This document shows, piece after piece, positions 43,840-52,617 of a DNA stretch of 64,000 nucleotides. This stretch comes from Sphingomonas sp. PP-F2F-G114-C0414 (GTDB taxonomy: Bacteria; Pseudomonadota; Alphaproteobacteria; Sphingomonadales; Sphingomonadaceae), in assembly GCF_003688595.1 (NCBI RefSeq), contig NZ_RCWT01000009.1:186001-250000 (forward strand), in the 5' to 3' direction. The notes under the pieces are model-generated. The model ran no database searches. It worked only from the letters and a program-made list of their open reading frames with translations, and was not told the origin of the DNA. The translations under genes and the position numbers were made by a program. How positions within the stretch are numbered: the first letter of the stretch is position 1; each line of letters opens with the position of its first letter.

Positions 43840-45444
43840 TCAGTGGCTGCCCGGCGCCGCGGTATCGACGTCGTCGACATCGATACCCAGCCCGACATGG
43901 CTGCGCGAGCGGCTGTAGAGGAAGTAGATCGCCAACCCGATCGCGCCCCAGCCCGGCAGGACCAGCTTGGCGGTCAGCGGCAGCGACAGATACAGCCCGA
44001 TGCAGCCGATGATCGCCAGCGGCGCGACGATGTACACCGCCGGTGTGCGGAACGGACGCTTGCGGCCGGGGTCGGTCTTGCGCAGCACCATCACGGAAAT
44101 CGCCACCATCATGAACGCGAACAGCGTGCCCGCGTTGGAATAATCGGCGAGCTTGCCGACTGGCAGGATCGCCGCCGCGATCGCCGCGGCGATACCCGTC
44201 ACGATCGTGACGACATGCGGCGTGCGGAACTTCGGATGGATCGACGCGAGCCGCGCCGGCAACAGCCCGTCACGCGCCATCGTGAAGAACACGCGGGTCT
44301 GGCCGAACATCATCATCAGCACGACCGACGGCAGCGCCAGCACCGCGGCGAGACCCACTAGGCGACCCATGATCGGCCAGTTGATGACCTGAAGCACATG
44401 GACGAGCGCTTCCTTCGAGCAGACCAATGGCTCCATCGCGCCCCCTGCGACGATGGCCGCGCAGCGCCCGGCCATCTCGGCCGAGCCCGGTGCCAGGATA
44501 CCGCCATCGGCGGTCGTCACCGGGTTCGCGCCGATCGCACCGATCGCGCCCGATGCGACCAGCAGGTAGAACAGCGTACAGATGCCGAGGCTGGCGATCA
44601 GCCCGATCGGTACGTTGCGCTGCGGGTTCTTGGTCTCCTCCGCAGCCGTAGAGACTGCATCGAACCCGACATAGGCGAAGAAGATCGACGCCGCCGCACC
44701 GAGCACGCCGACGCCCGACGAGCTCAGCGGATTGCCGACGCCGTAGGGCAGGAAGGGGTGGAAATTATCCGCCTGGAGCACGGGAATCGTCAGCGCGATG
44801 AACGCGGTCAGCGCGGCGATCTTGATCAGCACCAGCACCGCGTTGACGCGCGCGCTCTCGGTCGTGCCGACCACCAGCAGCCACGTGACGAGGCCGATGA
44901 TGATCACCGCGGGCAGGTTCATGAAGCCGCCGACCGTCATCGCGGTCTGCAGATCGACGTTGGGCGTCGCACCGAACGCGACCTGGACGTGCGCCATCAG
45001 CGCGTCGGCGTTGCGCAACCCGTTGGGGATGTGGAAGCCGATCCCGTCGAGCAGCCCGGCGAGATGGTTCGACCAGCCGACCGCGACCGCGCTCGCGCCG
45101 ACCGCATATTCGAGGATCAGCGCCCAGCCGACCATCCAGGCGAGCAACTCACCCGTCACCGCGTAGGTATAGGTATAGGCGGAGCCCGACACCGGCACCA
45201 TCGACGCGAGTTCGGAATAGCACAGCGCCGCCACCGCACAGACGAAGCCTGCGACGACGAAGCTCAGCAACATGCCCGGGCCGGCTTTCTGCGCGGCTTC
45301 GGACGTCAGCACGAAGATACCCGTGCCGATCACCGCGCCGACGCCCAGCAGGGTCAGCTGAAACGCGCTGAGCGTTCGCGCCAACCCCTTTTTCTCTGCC
45401 GTCGCCAGAATGGCGTCCAGCGATTTTACGCGACCAAAAATCAA
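43840..45444 (-). CDS. Amino-acid permease (APC superfamily, CAT type)
   Basis: Transporter of 534 residues with twelve or more membrane segments. FQLTLLGVGAVIGTGIFVLT is the first-helix substrate-binding motif (GAxIGTGIF), and FFAYVGFDAVSTAAEETKNP is the helix-6 block. It resembles cationic amino-acid transporters; the actual amino acid is unknown. The start is probably the TTG at LIFGRVKSLDAIL, with GGGGGA seven bases upstream; a GTG 19 codons earlier is possible. It is a single gene ending at a bidirectional terminator. Confidence 0.88.
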   Translation of the reverse strand: MIFGRVKSLDAILATAEKKGLARTLSAFQLTLLGVGAVIGTGIFVLTSEAAQKAGPGMLLSFVVAGFVCAVAALCYSELASMVPVSGSAYTYTYAVTGELLAWMVGWALILEYAVGASAVAVGWSNHLAGLLDGIGFHIPNGLRNADALMAHVQVAFGATPNVDLQTAMTVGGFMNLPAVIIIGLVTWLLVVGTTESARVNAVLVLIKIAALTAFIALTIPVLQADNFHPFLPYGVGNPLSSSGVGVLGAAASIFFAYVGFDAVSTAAEETKNPQRNVPIGLIASLGICTLFYLLVASGAIGAIGANPVTTADGGILAPGSAEMAGRCAAIVAGGAMEPLVCSKEALVHVLQVINWPIMGRLVGLAAVLALPSVVLMMMFGQTRVFFTMARDGLLPARLASIHPKFRTPHVVTIVTGIAAAIAAAILPVGKLADYSNAGTLFAFMMVAISVMVLRKTDPGRKRPFRTPAVYIVAPLAIIGCIGLYLSLPLTAKLVLPGWGAIGLAIYFLYSRSRSHVGLGIDVDDVDTAAPGSH

Positions 45445-45555
45445 CGCGGTGTCCCCCGGGGATAGCGGGGGCCGGGTCAAAAGGCCCCCTTGCTCAAGCA
45501 CCCGAGCCTAATGGCAATTTTATTACGTGCAATCCTTTAGTGCGGTGAAGCTGCC

Positions 45556-45933
45556 CTATCGCGCCAGCATCGGCCCGAACGGGCGCCCGCCGAAGACATG
45601 AACGTGCAGATGCGGCACCTCCTGGTGTCCGTCCTGGCCGATGTTCGCGAGCAGGCGATAGCCCGGTTCGACCAGCCCCGCCGCACGCGCCACTTCGCCG
45701 ACCGCACGGATGAAGCCGGCGATCTCCGCATCGGACGCGCGCGCCGAGAAGTCATCCCAGGACACGTACGCGCCCTTGGGGATCACGAGCAGATGCGTCG
45801 GCGCCTGCGGGTTGATGTCGTGGAACGCGATCGCGAAGTCGTCGTCATAGACCCGCTTCGACGGAATCTCGCCGCGCAGGATTTTCGCGAAGATGTTCTG
45901 GTCGTCGTAAGGCTGGGTGGCGTCGATCGGCAT
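45556..45933 (-). CDS. HIT-family nucleotide hydrolase (HinT-like)
   Basis: Histidine-triad protein of 125 residues that removes the nucleotide from phosphoramidates such as AMP-lysine. HLHVHVFGG is the catalytic HxHxH motif, and FAKILRGEIPSKRVYDDD the conserved beginning. It is the last gene of the his operon, placed after hisE as often in alphaproteobacteria. Its ribosome-binding site, GGGAGGGG, lies in the arm of a family D repeat and can be hidden in a perfect 10-bp hairpin. Confidence 0.92.
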   Translation of the reverse strand: MPIDATQPYDDQNIFAKILRGEIPSKRVYDDDFAIAFHDINPQAPTHLLVIPKGAYVSWDDFSARASDAEIAGFIRAVGEVARAAGLVEPGYRLLANIGQDGHQEVPHLHVHVFGGRPFGPMLAR

Positions 45934-45938
45934 ATATT

Positions 45939-46049
45939 CCCCTCCCGCTTGCGGGAGGGGTTAGGGGAGGGGCTGGGCCATCCCGATCCCGGCGGAGCAT
46001 GTGCGTCATGCCCTCCCCCGACCCCTCCCGCAAGCGGAAGGGGGGCAGG
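45939..46049. repeat. Family D inverted repeat, copy 4, between hisE and the HIT gene
   Basis: CCCCTCCCGC-TT-GCGGGAGGGG at the left and CCCTCCCGCAAGCGGAAGGG at the right, with GGTTAGGGGAGGGG and CCCTCCCCCGACCCC as inner arms. It fills the whole space between the two genes, ending at the base before the hisE stop and reaching the HIT ribosome-binding site. Confidence 0.88.
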
Positions 46050-46367
46050 TCAGCCAGTCCGCCCGGCCTTCTCGACCAGGCCGCCAACGCCCTCGCGCCG
46101 CTCCAGCTCGGCGCGCACGTCGTCGAGACTCAACCCTGCATCCGCCAGCAACACCGCCAGATGGAACATCAAGTCCGCCGCTTCGGGCACGATGCTCGCC
46201 TCGTCGCCCGAGCACGCTGCGATCACTGTTTCGACGGCTTCCTCGCCGAGCTTCTGCGCGATCTTCGGGCGACCCTTGGCGAACAGGTTCGCGGTATAGG
46301 AGGTATCGGCGGGCGCATCGCGACGCGCGCGGATGGTGGCTTCGAGGCGGTCGAATACGGGGTCCAT
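46050..46367 (-). CDS. hisE: Phosphoribosyl-ATP diphosphatase
   Basis: Second enzyme of histidine synthesis, 105 residues, hydrolysing phosphoribosyl-ATP to phosphoribosyl-AMP. KLGEEAVETVIAA and EAADLMFHLAVLL are the MazG-like metal-binding helices. The separate HisE (not fused to HisI) is normal for alphaproteobacteria; hisI is not in this window. The ATG fits the conserved beginning FDRLEATIRARR. Follows the small membrane protein gene in the his operon. Confidence 0.93.
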   Translation of the reverse strand: MDPVFDRLEATIRARRDAPADTSYTANLFAKGRPKIAQKLGEEAVETVIAACSGDEASIVPEAADLMFHLAVLLADAGLSLDDVRAELERREGVGGLVEKAGRTG

Positions 46368-46399
46368 GCGCTGCTTGCTGACGCAGCGGGGAGGGCGGG

Positions 46400-46576
46400 T
46401 CAATCCTCTGCGGGCGGTTTGGTCTTCGCGAACCGCTTGCGCAGTGCTCGCCGCACGAGCCACACGCCGATCGCCGCAAACCCGAACAGCGCAATGTCCG
46501 ACAGTTCGGGCCCGGTGCGCGGGTGGACGACGCCGCTATGCCCGGACTGGACCGAAAGAACGGCAAGCGCGGGCAT
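46400..46576 (-). CDS. Small single-pass membrane protein between hisF and hisE
   Basis: Fifty-eight residues: PELSDIALFGFAAIGVWLVRRALRKRFAK gives one hydrophobic segment (about 25-42; core ALFGFAAIGVWLV) followed by a basic cluster RRALRKRF. The Pro-Glu, hydrophobic stretch and Arg cluster look like a PEP-CTERM-type sorting signal, but the protein has little else. It begins 4 bp after hisF. I do not know its function; it may be a small sphingomonad-specific protein carried in the operon. Confidence 0.5.
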   Translation of the reverse strand: MPALAVLSVQSGHSGVVHPRTGPELSDIALFGFAAIGVWLVRRALRKRFAKTKPPAED

Positions 46577-46580
46577 GCGC

Positions 46581-47357
46581 TCAGGCCGCCGAACGAACGG
46601 GCGTCCGCACCGGAATCCCGGCTGCCGCCAGCGCGGCATGCGCGTCACCGATCGACGCCTGCCCGAAATGGAAGATCGACGCCGCCAGCACCGCGCTCGC
46701 ATGCCCGTCGCGGATCCCTGCGACCAGGTCGTCGAGCCCGCCGACCCCGCCGCTTGCCACCACCGGTACGCTGACGCGGTCCGAAATCGCCCGGATCAGC
46801 TCGAGGTCGTAGCCACTCCGCGTTCCGTCACGGTCCATCGACGTGACGAGCAACTCGCCTGCACCCAGTTCGGCGAGCTTAAGCGCATGCGCGATCGCAT
46901 CGATCCCGGTAGCGCGGCGGCCGCCATGCGTGAACACTTCCCAGCCTTCGCCCGACCGCCGCGCATCGACACTCGCGACGCAGCACTGGCTGCCGAATCG
47001 CTCGGCGATATCCGCGACCAGTTCCGGCCGCTCGACCGCCGCCGAATTGACCGCCACCTTGTCCGCCCCCGCCAGCAACAGCGCGCGCGCATCGTCCGCC
47101 GACCGCACCCCGCCGCCGACCGTCAACGGCATGAAGCATACCGCCGCGGTCCGCCTCACGACATCGAGGATCGTCCCCCGGCCTTCGTGGGAGGCACCGA
47201 TATCGAGGAAGCACAATTCGTCGGCCCCGGCGGCATCATACGCCCGCGCCTGCTCGACCGGATCGCCCGCATCGCGCAGTTCGACGAAGTTCACGCCCTT
47301 CACGACGCGCCCATCGGCAACGTCGAGACACGGAATGACGCGTGCGCGGACCGTCAT
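46581..47357 (-). CDS. hisF: Imidazole glycerol phosphate synthase cyclase subunit
   Basis: Beta-alpha barrel of 258 residues which, with HisH, closes the imidazole ring and releases [23 protein letters not shown] holds catalytic Asp11-like residue, [13 protein letters not shown] and [19 protein letters not shown] the phosphate sites and second catalytic Asp. Length is normal. The ATG before TVRARVIP was chosen; a GTG-like start three codons upstream is unlikely. It is separated from hisA by a nested palindrome of 224 bp. Confidence 0.95.
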   Translation of the reverse strand: MTVRARVIPCLDVADGRVVKGVNFVELRDAGDPVEQARAYDAAGADELCFLDIGASHEGRGTILDVVRRTAAVCFMPLTVGGGVRSADDARALLLAGADKVAVNSAAVERPELVADIAERFGSQCCVASVDARRSGEGWEVFTHGGRRATGIDAIAHALKLAELGAGELLVTSMDRDGTRSGYDLELIRAISDRVSVPVVASGGVGGLDDLVAGIRDGHASAVLAASIFHFGQASIGDAHAALAAAGIPVRTPVRSAA

Positions 47358-47377
47358 GCGCTGCACCGCAAAAATGG

Positions 47378-47601
47378 TTCACGCGGAGACGCGGAGACGC
47401 GGAGACGCGGCAAAGCCGCTGAGAATGATTCACGCAAAGGCGCAAAGGCGCGAAGAGTAAGAAGGTTAGACTTCTGCTCACTCTTCGCGCCTTTGCGCCT
47501 TTGCGTGAACAAATTTCTGCCTGCGGCGCCACAAGTGGCTCTGCGTCCTCCGCAGCTCTGCGCGAGAACACTATCTCCGCGTCTCCGCGTCTCCGCGTGA
47601 A
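47378..47601. repeat. Nested perfect palindromes between hisA and hisF
   Basis: Outer pair: 28 identical paired bases at 47378-47405 and 47574-47601, built from the 9-base unit CGGAGACGC repeated in tandem. Inner pair: 30 paired bases at 47429-47458 and 47480-47509, starting TTCACGCAAAGGCGCAAAGG, around a 21-base loop. A third small palindrome (CTGCGTCCTCCGCAG) lies in between. The right outer arm ends one base before the hisA stop codon. All arms begin with TTCACGC, so they look like versions of one element inserted into another. Confidence 0.93.
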
Positions 47602-48339
47602 TCATCCTGCTGCCTTCGCCACGCTCATCGCCGCTGCGAGATCGAGCCGCCCGTCGTACAAAGCCCGCCCGGTAATCACGCCCTCGACCCCGTCCCGCAC
47701 ATGCAAAGCCAGAACGTGGATCTCGGCAATGCCCTTCACCCCGCCACTAGCGATCACGGGAATATCGACCGACCGCGCCAGATCGACCGTCGCATCGACG
47801 TTGCACCCCTTCAGCATCCCGTCGCGCCCGACATCGGTGAACAGCAACGACGCCACCCCCGCATCCTCGAACCGCCGCGCGAGATCGACCGCGCTCGTGG
47901 TCGACACGTCCGCCCAACCCTTGGTCGCGACCATGCCGTCCTTCGCGTCGACCGCGACCACGATCCCCCCGGGGAAATCCTTCGCCACGCCGCGCACGAA
48001 CTCGGGGTCCTCCAGCGCCGCCGTCCCGATCACGACGCGCGACACGCCCAGGTCGAACCAGCCCTCGACGCTAGCCCGCGTCCGGATACCGCCGCCAAGC
48101 TGCACATGCCCCGGAAACTGCGCCACGATCGACCGCACCGCGTCGCCGTTGACCGAAGCCCCCGCGAACGCGCCGTCGAGATCGACCACGTGCAGATGCT
48201 CCGCACCCGCCTCGGCGAACAGCATAGCCTGCGCCGCCGGATCGTCGCCATAGACGGTCGCCCGGTCCATATCGCCCTCGGCGAGACGCACCACCTGACC
48301 CGCCTTGAGGTCGATCGCAGGAAAGATAATCAGGCTCAC
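47602..48339 (-). CDS. hisA: Phosphoribosylformimino-AICAR ribotide isomerase
   Basis: Barrel enzyme of 245 residues for the fourth step of histidine synthesis. [16 protein letters not shown] has the first catalytic Asp and [16 protein letters not shown] the second; [13 protein letters not shown] and [10 protein letters not shown] bind phosphate. Start is GTG overlapping the hisH stop (GTGA), so translation is coupled; a GTG three codons upstream is possible. Confidence 0.94.
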   Translation of the reverse strand: MSLIIFPAIDLKAGQVVRLAEGDMDRATVYGDDPAAQAMLFAEAGAEHLHVVDLDGAFAGASVNGDAVRSIVAQFPGHVQLGGGIRTRASVEGWFDLGVSRVVIGTAALEDPEFVRGVAKDFPGGIVVAVDAKDGMVATKGWADVSTTSAVDLARRFEDAGVASLLFTDVGRDGMLKGCNVDATVDLARSVDIPVIASGGVKGIAEIHVLALHVRDGVEGVITGRALYDGRLDLAAAMSVAKAAG

Positions 48340-48941
48340 GGCCGCCACTCCAGGAATCGTTCGAGCAAGGCCAGGCCATAGCGCTGGCTCTTCTCGGGAT
48401 GAAACTGCACGCCGATCATCGTATCGCGACCGATCGCCGCGGTGACCGCACCGGCATGGTCGGTCGTTGCGAGCACGTCGGCGCCTTCGAACGCAAAGCT
48501 ATGGAGGAAATACGCCTCGCCCGGCTCGATCAGCGGATGCGCGACGGACGGAACGACGTCGTTCCACCCCATATGCGGCACCTTCGCCTCCATCGTCCCC
48601 GGCTCAAGCCTGCGCACGCGTCCCGGAACCCAGCCGAGCCCGGCATGAGTCCCCATCTCCTCGCCCGCATCGGCCATCAACTGCATGCCGACGCAGATCC
48701 CGAGAAACGGCGTACCCTCGTCGCGAACCCGCCGGTTCAGCGCCTCGACCATTCCCGGCACCGCACGCAAAGCCGCCGCGCAAGCCCCATACGCGCCCAC
48801 GCCCGGCAGCACGATCCGGTCAGCCTTCGCAACGACATCCGCGTCCGAAGTCACGATCAGATCGACACACCCAGCCGTCCGCAACGCGTTCTCGACCGAA
48901 TGTAGGTTCCCCGCACCGTAATCGATCAGGGCAAGCGTCAC
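48336..48941 (-). CDS. hisH: Imidazole glycerol phosphate synthase glutaminase subunit
   Basis: Class I glutamine amidotransferase of 201 residues that feeds ammonia to HisF. The catalytic Cys is in [13 protein letters not shown], the His-x-Glu pair in [10 protein letters not shown], and the oxyanion strand in [15 protein letters not shown]. Start is GTG, overlapping the stop of the YciI-like gene by GTGA; the stop overlaps hisA the same way. Confidence 0.94.
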   Translation of the reverse strand: MTLALIDYGAGNLHSVENALRTAGCVDLIVTSDADVVAKADRIVLPGVGAYGACAAALRAVPGMVEALNRRVRDEGTPFLGICVGMQLMADAGEEMGTHAGLGWVPGRVRRLEPGTMEAKVPHMGWNDVVPSVAHPLIEPGEAYFLHSFAFEGADVLATTDHAGAVTAAIGRDTMIGVQFHPEKSQRYGLALLERFLEWRP

Positions 48942-49255
48942 GCCAGCAACTCCGCAATCCCGGGCAGAACCATGCTCGCGGTGAACGCGGTGATCTCGGC
49001 CGTTGCAAGTCCGCTGCTCACGAACGGATCGGTCGCCACCACTGCTTCGACCGCTGCCTTCTCGCCACGGATCAGGATGACGCCGCCGGTACGTGGAATT
49101 TGCCGGCCCGATGCGAGAAACACGCCCTCTGCATAGCCCTTGGCGAGCCATGCAACGTGCTCCTTCATCCGCGCATCGATCGCGTCCAGTGGTGCGACGT
49201 AGGTCAGCACGACAACGCACAACGGCGCATCGGTCCGCGCAAACGGCTCGCTCAC
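48938..49255 (-). CDS. YciI-like protein inside the his operon
   Basis: A 105-residue ferredoxin-like-fold protein. [31 protein letters not shown] (core: [11 protein letters not shown]) has the conserved His of the YCII family, and [22 protein letters not shown] the typical second half with the DPF block. Some YciI proteins are dehalogenases or hydrolases, most are unassigned. Its GTG start overlaps the hisB stop and its stop overlaps hisH, so it is fully built into the operon. A role linked to histidine synthesis is possible but unproven. Confidence 0.82.
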   Translation of the reverse strand: MSEPFARTDAPLCVVVLTYVAPLDAIDARMKEHVAWLAKGYAEGVFLASGRQIPRTGGVILIRGEKAAVEAVVATDPFVSSGLATAEITAFTASMVLPGIAELLA

Positions 49256-49839
49256 AAGATTCCCTTGGTCGACGGGATCGCGTCGGCCTTGCGCGGATCG
49301 ATCTCGATCGCGGTCCGCAGCGCGCGCGCGACGCCCTTGAACGCCGCCTCGGCGATGTGGTGGTTGTTCGACCCGTACAGCGTCTCGACGTGCAGCGTGA
49401 TCCCAGCCGCCTGCGCGAAGCTGTGGAAGAAATGCTCGAACATCTCGGTATCCATCCCGCCGAGCCGCTTCTGCGAGAACAGGTCCTTCCACACCAGCCA
49501 CGGCCGCCCGGAAATATCCAGCGCAACGCGAGTCAGCGTCTCGTCCATCGGCGACAGCGCATCGCCGTACCGCGCGATGCCGCGTTTATCGCCGAGCGCC
49601 TGCGCGAACGCCTGGCCGATCGCGATCCCGGTATCCTCGACGGTGTGGTGCTCGTCGATATGCAGGTCGCCCTTGGTCCGCACGCGGATATCGATCAGCG
49701 AGTGGCGCGACAATTGTTCGAGCATGTGATCGAAGAAACCGACCCCGGTCTCGACGTCGTACACGCCGGTCCCATCGAGGTTCACGGTGACGTCGATCGC
49801 CGTCTCGGCGGTGGAGCGGGTGATCGTGGCGGTGCGCAT
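49252..49839 (-). CDS. hisB: Imidazoleglycerol-phosphate dehydratase
   Basis: Sixth step of histidine synthesis; 195 residues, the single-function form. The two metal-binding blocks [16 protein letters not shown] and [17 protein letters not shown] are present, as is [13 protein letters not shown]. The ATG has a GGGAGGT ribosome-binding site. First gene of the his operon seen here; its start is 71 bp from the divergent sspB start, so promoters for both lie in this short space. Confidence 0.95.
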   Translation of the reverse strand: MRTATITRSTAETAIDVTVNLDGTGVYDVETGVGFFDHMLEQLSRHSLIDIRVRTKGDLHIDEHHTVEDTGIAIGQAFAQALGDKRGIARYGDALSPMDETLTRVALDISGRPWLVWKDLFSQKRLGGMDTEMFEHFFHSFAQAAGITLHVETLYGSNNHHIAEAAFKGVARALRTAIEIDPRKADAIPSTKGIL

Positions 49840-49910
49840 GCCACCTCCCATAACGTCCGCCACGACGCATGCAATCTTGACCGGCATCCGAATGGCGCTA
49901 CCCAAGGGAT

Positions 49911-50396
49911 ATGACCGATGGACTGCCCGATAGCCTGATTCCGTACGACGAGATCGTACAAGAAGCCCTGCGTGCCGTGGTCGGCCGCGTGCTCGGTTCG
50001 GTCGCGGAGGCTGGTGGGCTTCCCGGCGAGCATCATTTCTACATCACCTTCAAGACGCAGGCGCCGGGAGTCGACATCCCCAAGCGGCTGATCGAGCGTT
50101 TTCCGGACGAGATGACGATCGTCATGCAGAACCGCTACTGGGACCTCATCGTCGACGACGAGCGCTTCTCGATCGGGCTCAGCTTCAACCAGGTGCCGTC
50201 GAAGCTGGTGATCCCATACTCGGCGATCACCGCGTTCCAGGACCCGGCGGTAAGCTTCGAACTCCGCTTCCAGGCGCAGGAGGGTGCGGAAGACGCGCTC
50301 GGCGACCACGACGAAGCGGAAAACGATGGCCCGACCGCGGTCCCGATCGAGGATGGCTCGAACGTCGTAGCGGTGGATTTCAAACGGAAGAAGTGA
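49911..50396 (+). CDS. sspB: ClpXP adaptor SspB, alphaproteobacterial type
   Basis: Adaptor of 161 residues that brings ssrA-tagged and other substrates to the ClpXP protease. [18 protein letters not shown] and [16 protein letters not shown] are the substrate-binding fold; an acidic linker (about 120-145) leads to the C-terminal tail [10 protein letters not shown], which matches the ClpX-docking XB motif of the Caulobacter protein. ATG preceded by AAGGGA. Single gene, divergent from the his operon. Confidence 0.9.
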   Translation: MTDGLPDSLIPYDEIVQEALRAVVGRVLGSVAEAGGLPGEHHFYITFKTQAPGVDIPKRLIERFPDEMTIVMQNRYWDLIVDDERFSIGLSFNQVPSKLVIPYSAITAFQDPAVSFELRFQAQEGAEDALGDHDEAENDGPTAVPIEDGSNVVAVDFKRKK

Positions 50397-50403
50397 CCCA
50401 AAC

Positions 50404-50552
50404 TCCCTCGCCCCTTCGGGGAGAGGGAAGGGGCCCGCCGCACTTGCGGTGGGAAGGGAGAGGGGCGTGAGGCTAAGGCCGCTTCCTCCCAAAGCCCCTC
50501 ACCCTTCCGTCGCCTGCGGCTCCTCCCTCCCTCTCGCCGAAGGGGCGAGGGA
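50404..50552. repeat. Family D inverted repeat, copy 5
   Basis: CCCTCGCCCCTTCGGGGAGA at the left and CTCTCGCCGAAGGGGCGAGGG at the right, with inner hairpins (GCCGCACTTGCGGTGG and GTCGCCTGCGGCTC). It begins 8 bp after the sspB stop and lies directly upstream of fumC. Confidence 0.88.
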
Positions 50553-50582
50553 CCCACGCAAGCCCCGGAAGGTTCTTCCCCC

Positions 50583-51971
50583 ATGACCACCCGCACAGAA
50601 ACCGACACGATCGGCCCGATCGAAGTCCCAGCCGCCGCCTATTGGGGCGCCCAAACCGAACGCTCCATCGAGAACTTCCCCTTCGCCACCCGCGAACGCA
50701 TGCCGATCGAGATCGTCCACGCCCTTGCCCTCGTCAAACAAGCCGCCGCCCGCGTAAACCGATCGCACGGCCTGGACGAAAAAATCGCCACCGCGATCGA
50801 CGCCGCCGCGCAGGAAGTCATCGACGGCAAGCTCGACGACCAGTTCCCCCTCGTCATCTGGCAGACCGGCAGCGGCACGCAGTCGAACATGAACGCCAAC
50901 GAGGTCATCGCCGGCCGCGCGAACGAGGTCCTCACCGGCACCCGCGGCGGCAAGTCGCCGGTCCACCCCAACGACCACGTCAACATGAGCCAGTCGTCCA
51001 ACGACAGCTTCCCCACCGCGCTCCACATCGCCGCCGCGATCGCCACCACGCATCGCCTGATCCCCGCGCTCGACAAATTGCACGCCGCGCTCGACGCGAA
51101 GGCCAACGCCTGGGACGACATCGTCAAGATTGGCCGCACGCACCTGCAGGACGCGACGCCGCTGACGCTCGGCCAGGAATTCTCGGGCTACGCGAACCAG
51201 CTCTATCGCTGCCGTCACCGCATAGAGCCTGCGATCAGCCACGGCATGGTCATCCTCGCGCAGGGCGGCACCGCGGTCGGCACCGGCCTCAACGCGCCCG
51301 CCGGGTTCGGCGACGCGATCGCGCACGAACTCGCCGAGATCACCGGCCTGCCGTTCGTCAGCGCGCGCAACAAATTCGAGGCACTCGCGTCGAATGACCC
51401 GCTCGTGCATCTGTCGGGCACGCTCAACACGCTGGCGGTCGCGCTGACCAAGATCGCCAACGACATCCGCCTGTTGGGCTCGGGCCCCCGCTGCGGCTTC
51501 GGCGAGATCGACCTTCCCGCCAACGAGCCCGGCAGTTCGATCATGCCGGGCAAGGTGAACCCCACGCAGTGCGAGATGCTGACGATGGTCGCCGGCCAGG
51601 TGATGGGCAACCACGTCGCGGTCACCGTCGGCGGGATGCAGGGCCATCTCGAATTGAACGTGTTCAAGCCGCTGATCGGCGCCAACGTCCTGCGCTCGAT
51701 CGACCTGCTCGCAACCGCGATGGAAGGATTCGCGGAACGCTGCGTCGACGGCATCGAACCCAACCGCGGGCGGATCGCGGAGCTGCTCGACCGCTCGCTG
51801 ATGCTGGTAACGGCGCTAGCACCCGAGATCGGCTACGACGCCGCCGCGAAGATCGCCAAATACGCGCACGCCGAAGGCCTGACGCTGAAGGAAGCTGGTC
51901 TGGCGCTGGGCCTGGTCGACGCCGAAACATTCGACCGCGTCGTCAAACCCGAATCGATGCTCGGCCGCTGA
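50583..51971 (+). CDS. fumC: Fumarate hydratase, class II
   Basis: Iron-independent fumarase of 462 residues in the citrate cycle, turning fumarate into malate. [11 protein letters not shown] at 317-327 is the superfamily signature with the catalytic Ser, and [14 protein letters not shown] and [16 protein letters not shown] form the rest of the active site. Length is normal and the ATG is followed directly by the conserved beginning. The promoter must lie within or before the family D repeat that precedes the gene. Confidence 0.96.
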   Translation: MTTRTETDTIGPIEVPAAAYWGAQTERSIENFPFATRERMPIEIVHALALVKQAAARVNRSHGLDEKIATAIDAAAQEVIDGKLDDQFPLVIWQTGSGTQSNMNANEVIAGRANEVLTGTRGGKSPVHPNDHVNMSQSSNDSFPTALHIAAAIATTHRLIPALDKLHAALDAKANAWDDIVKIGRTHLQDATPLTLGQEFSGYANQLYRCRHRIEPAISHGMVILAQGGTAVGTGLNAPAGFGDAIAHELAEITGLPFVSARNKFEALASNDPLVHLSGTLNTLAVALTKIANDIRLLGSGPRCGFGEIDLPANEPGSSIMPGKVNPTQCEMLTMVAGQVMGNHVAVTVGGMQGHLELNVFKPLIGANVLRSIDLLATAMEGFAERCVDGIEPNRGRIAELLDRSLMLVTALAPEIGYDAAAKIAKYAHAEGLTLKEAGLALGLVDAETFDRVVKPESMLGR

Positions 51972-51981
51972 CCTTCCCTCA

Positions 51982-52066
51982 CCGTCATCCTGACGAAAGT
52001 CAGGATCCAGAGCCACGATCGACCCGCCGAGCAATCCTTGGGTCCTGACTTTCGTCAGGATGACGG
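51982..52066. repeat. Family A palindrome, copy 7
   Basis: Standard arms (CCTGAC-GAAA-GTCAGG and CCTGAC-TTTC-GTCAGG) with CCGTC/GACGG edges, starting 10 bp after the fumC stop. Confidence 0.93.
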
Positions 52067-52135
52067 ATGGTGGTGAGGTGTGGGAACCCAATCCTCCGCC
52101 AAACGCTAACCCGCCACACGGACAGGAGAAATTAC

Positions 52136-52348
52136 GTGGGCGCAACGACCATAGGCGCGCTGATCGGCGCAGGCATCGACTCGCTCAGCGGCGACGACGG
52201 CAACGCGGACGGCGCGATCATCGGTGCGATCACCGCCAACGTACTCAAGATCGTCGTGCCGCTAGCCGTGACCTACGCGATCGGCTGGGCAGTGCTGCGC
52301 GGTGCAGCGGAACTCAAGGACCAGGTTTTCGGGGAGTCAGAAGCATGA
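52136..52348 (+). CDS. Small membrane-associated protein, unknown
   Basis: Seventy residues starting at a GTG with an excellent AGGAGAA ribosome-binding site. It contains a glycine/alanine-rich first half (TTIGALIGAGIDSLSGDDG) and a hydrophobic segment at about 38-57 (VLKIVVPLAVTYAIGWAVL). No family recognised. Its stop overlaps the next small gene (ATGA), so both are co-translated; the pair lies between fumC and gmk. Confidence 0.65.
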   Translation: MGATTIGALIGAGIDSLSGDDGNADGAIIGAITANVLKIVVPLAVTYAIGWAVLRGAAELKDQVFGESEA

Positions 52349-52545
52349 TTGGACGTATTATCAGTGCATTAGTCGGCCGCGAGATGGGCCGTCGCGACGG
52401 TTCGGGCGGCGCCTCGGGCGCAGTAAAGGGTGTCGTGGCGATGGGCCTGATGCGCCGCATGGGCCCGCTCGGCATGATCCTCGGCGGCGGTTACGCGGCC
52501 AAGAAGGCCTATGACCGCAACAAGGCGCGCAAGGCCGGCTATTAA
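52345..52545 (+). CDS. Small basic glycine-rich protein, unknown
   Basis: Sixty-six residues: an amphipathic start MIGRIISALVGREMGRRDG, a Gly/Ala/Met-rich middle that could insert in a membrane (GVVAMGLMRRMGPLGMILGG), and a basic end. No family recognised. Translationally coupled to the preceding small membrane protein, suggesting a common complex. Confidence 0.6.
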   Translation: MIGRIISALVGREMGRRDGSGGASGAVKGVVAMGLMRRMGPLGMILGGGYAAKKAYDRNKARKAGY

Positions 52546-52617
52546 TCCGCCTTCGTAATACCACGCGCGGGCCGCGCATGGGTTGACGCCCATATGCGGT
52601 CCGCGGCAAGGGCGCGC

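Noticed and set aside
49840..49910. His leader peptide/attenuator before hisB
   Set aside because: The 71 bases between hisB and sspB contain no His-codon run and no room for alternative hairpins.
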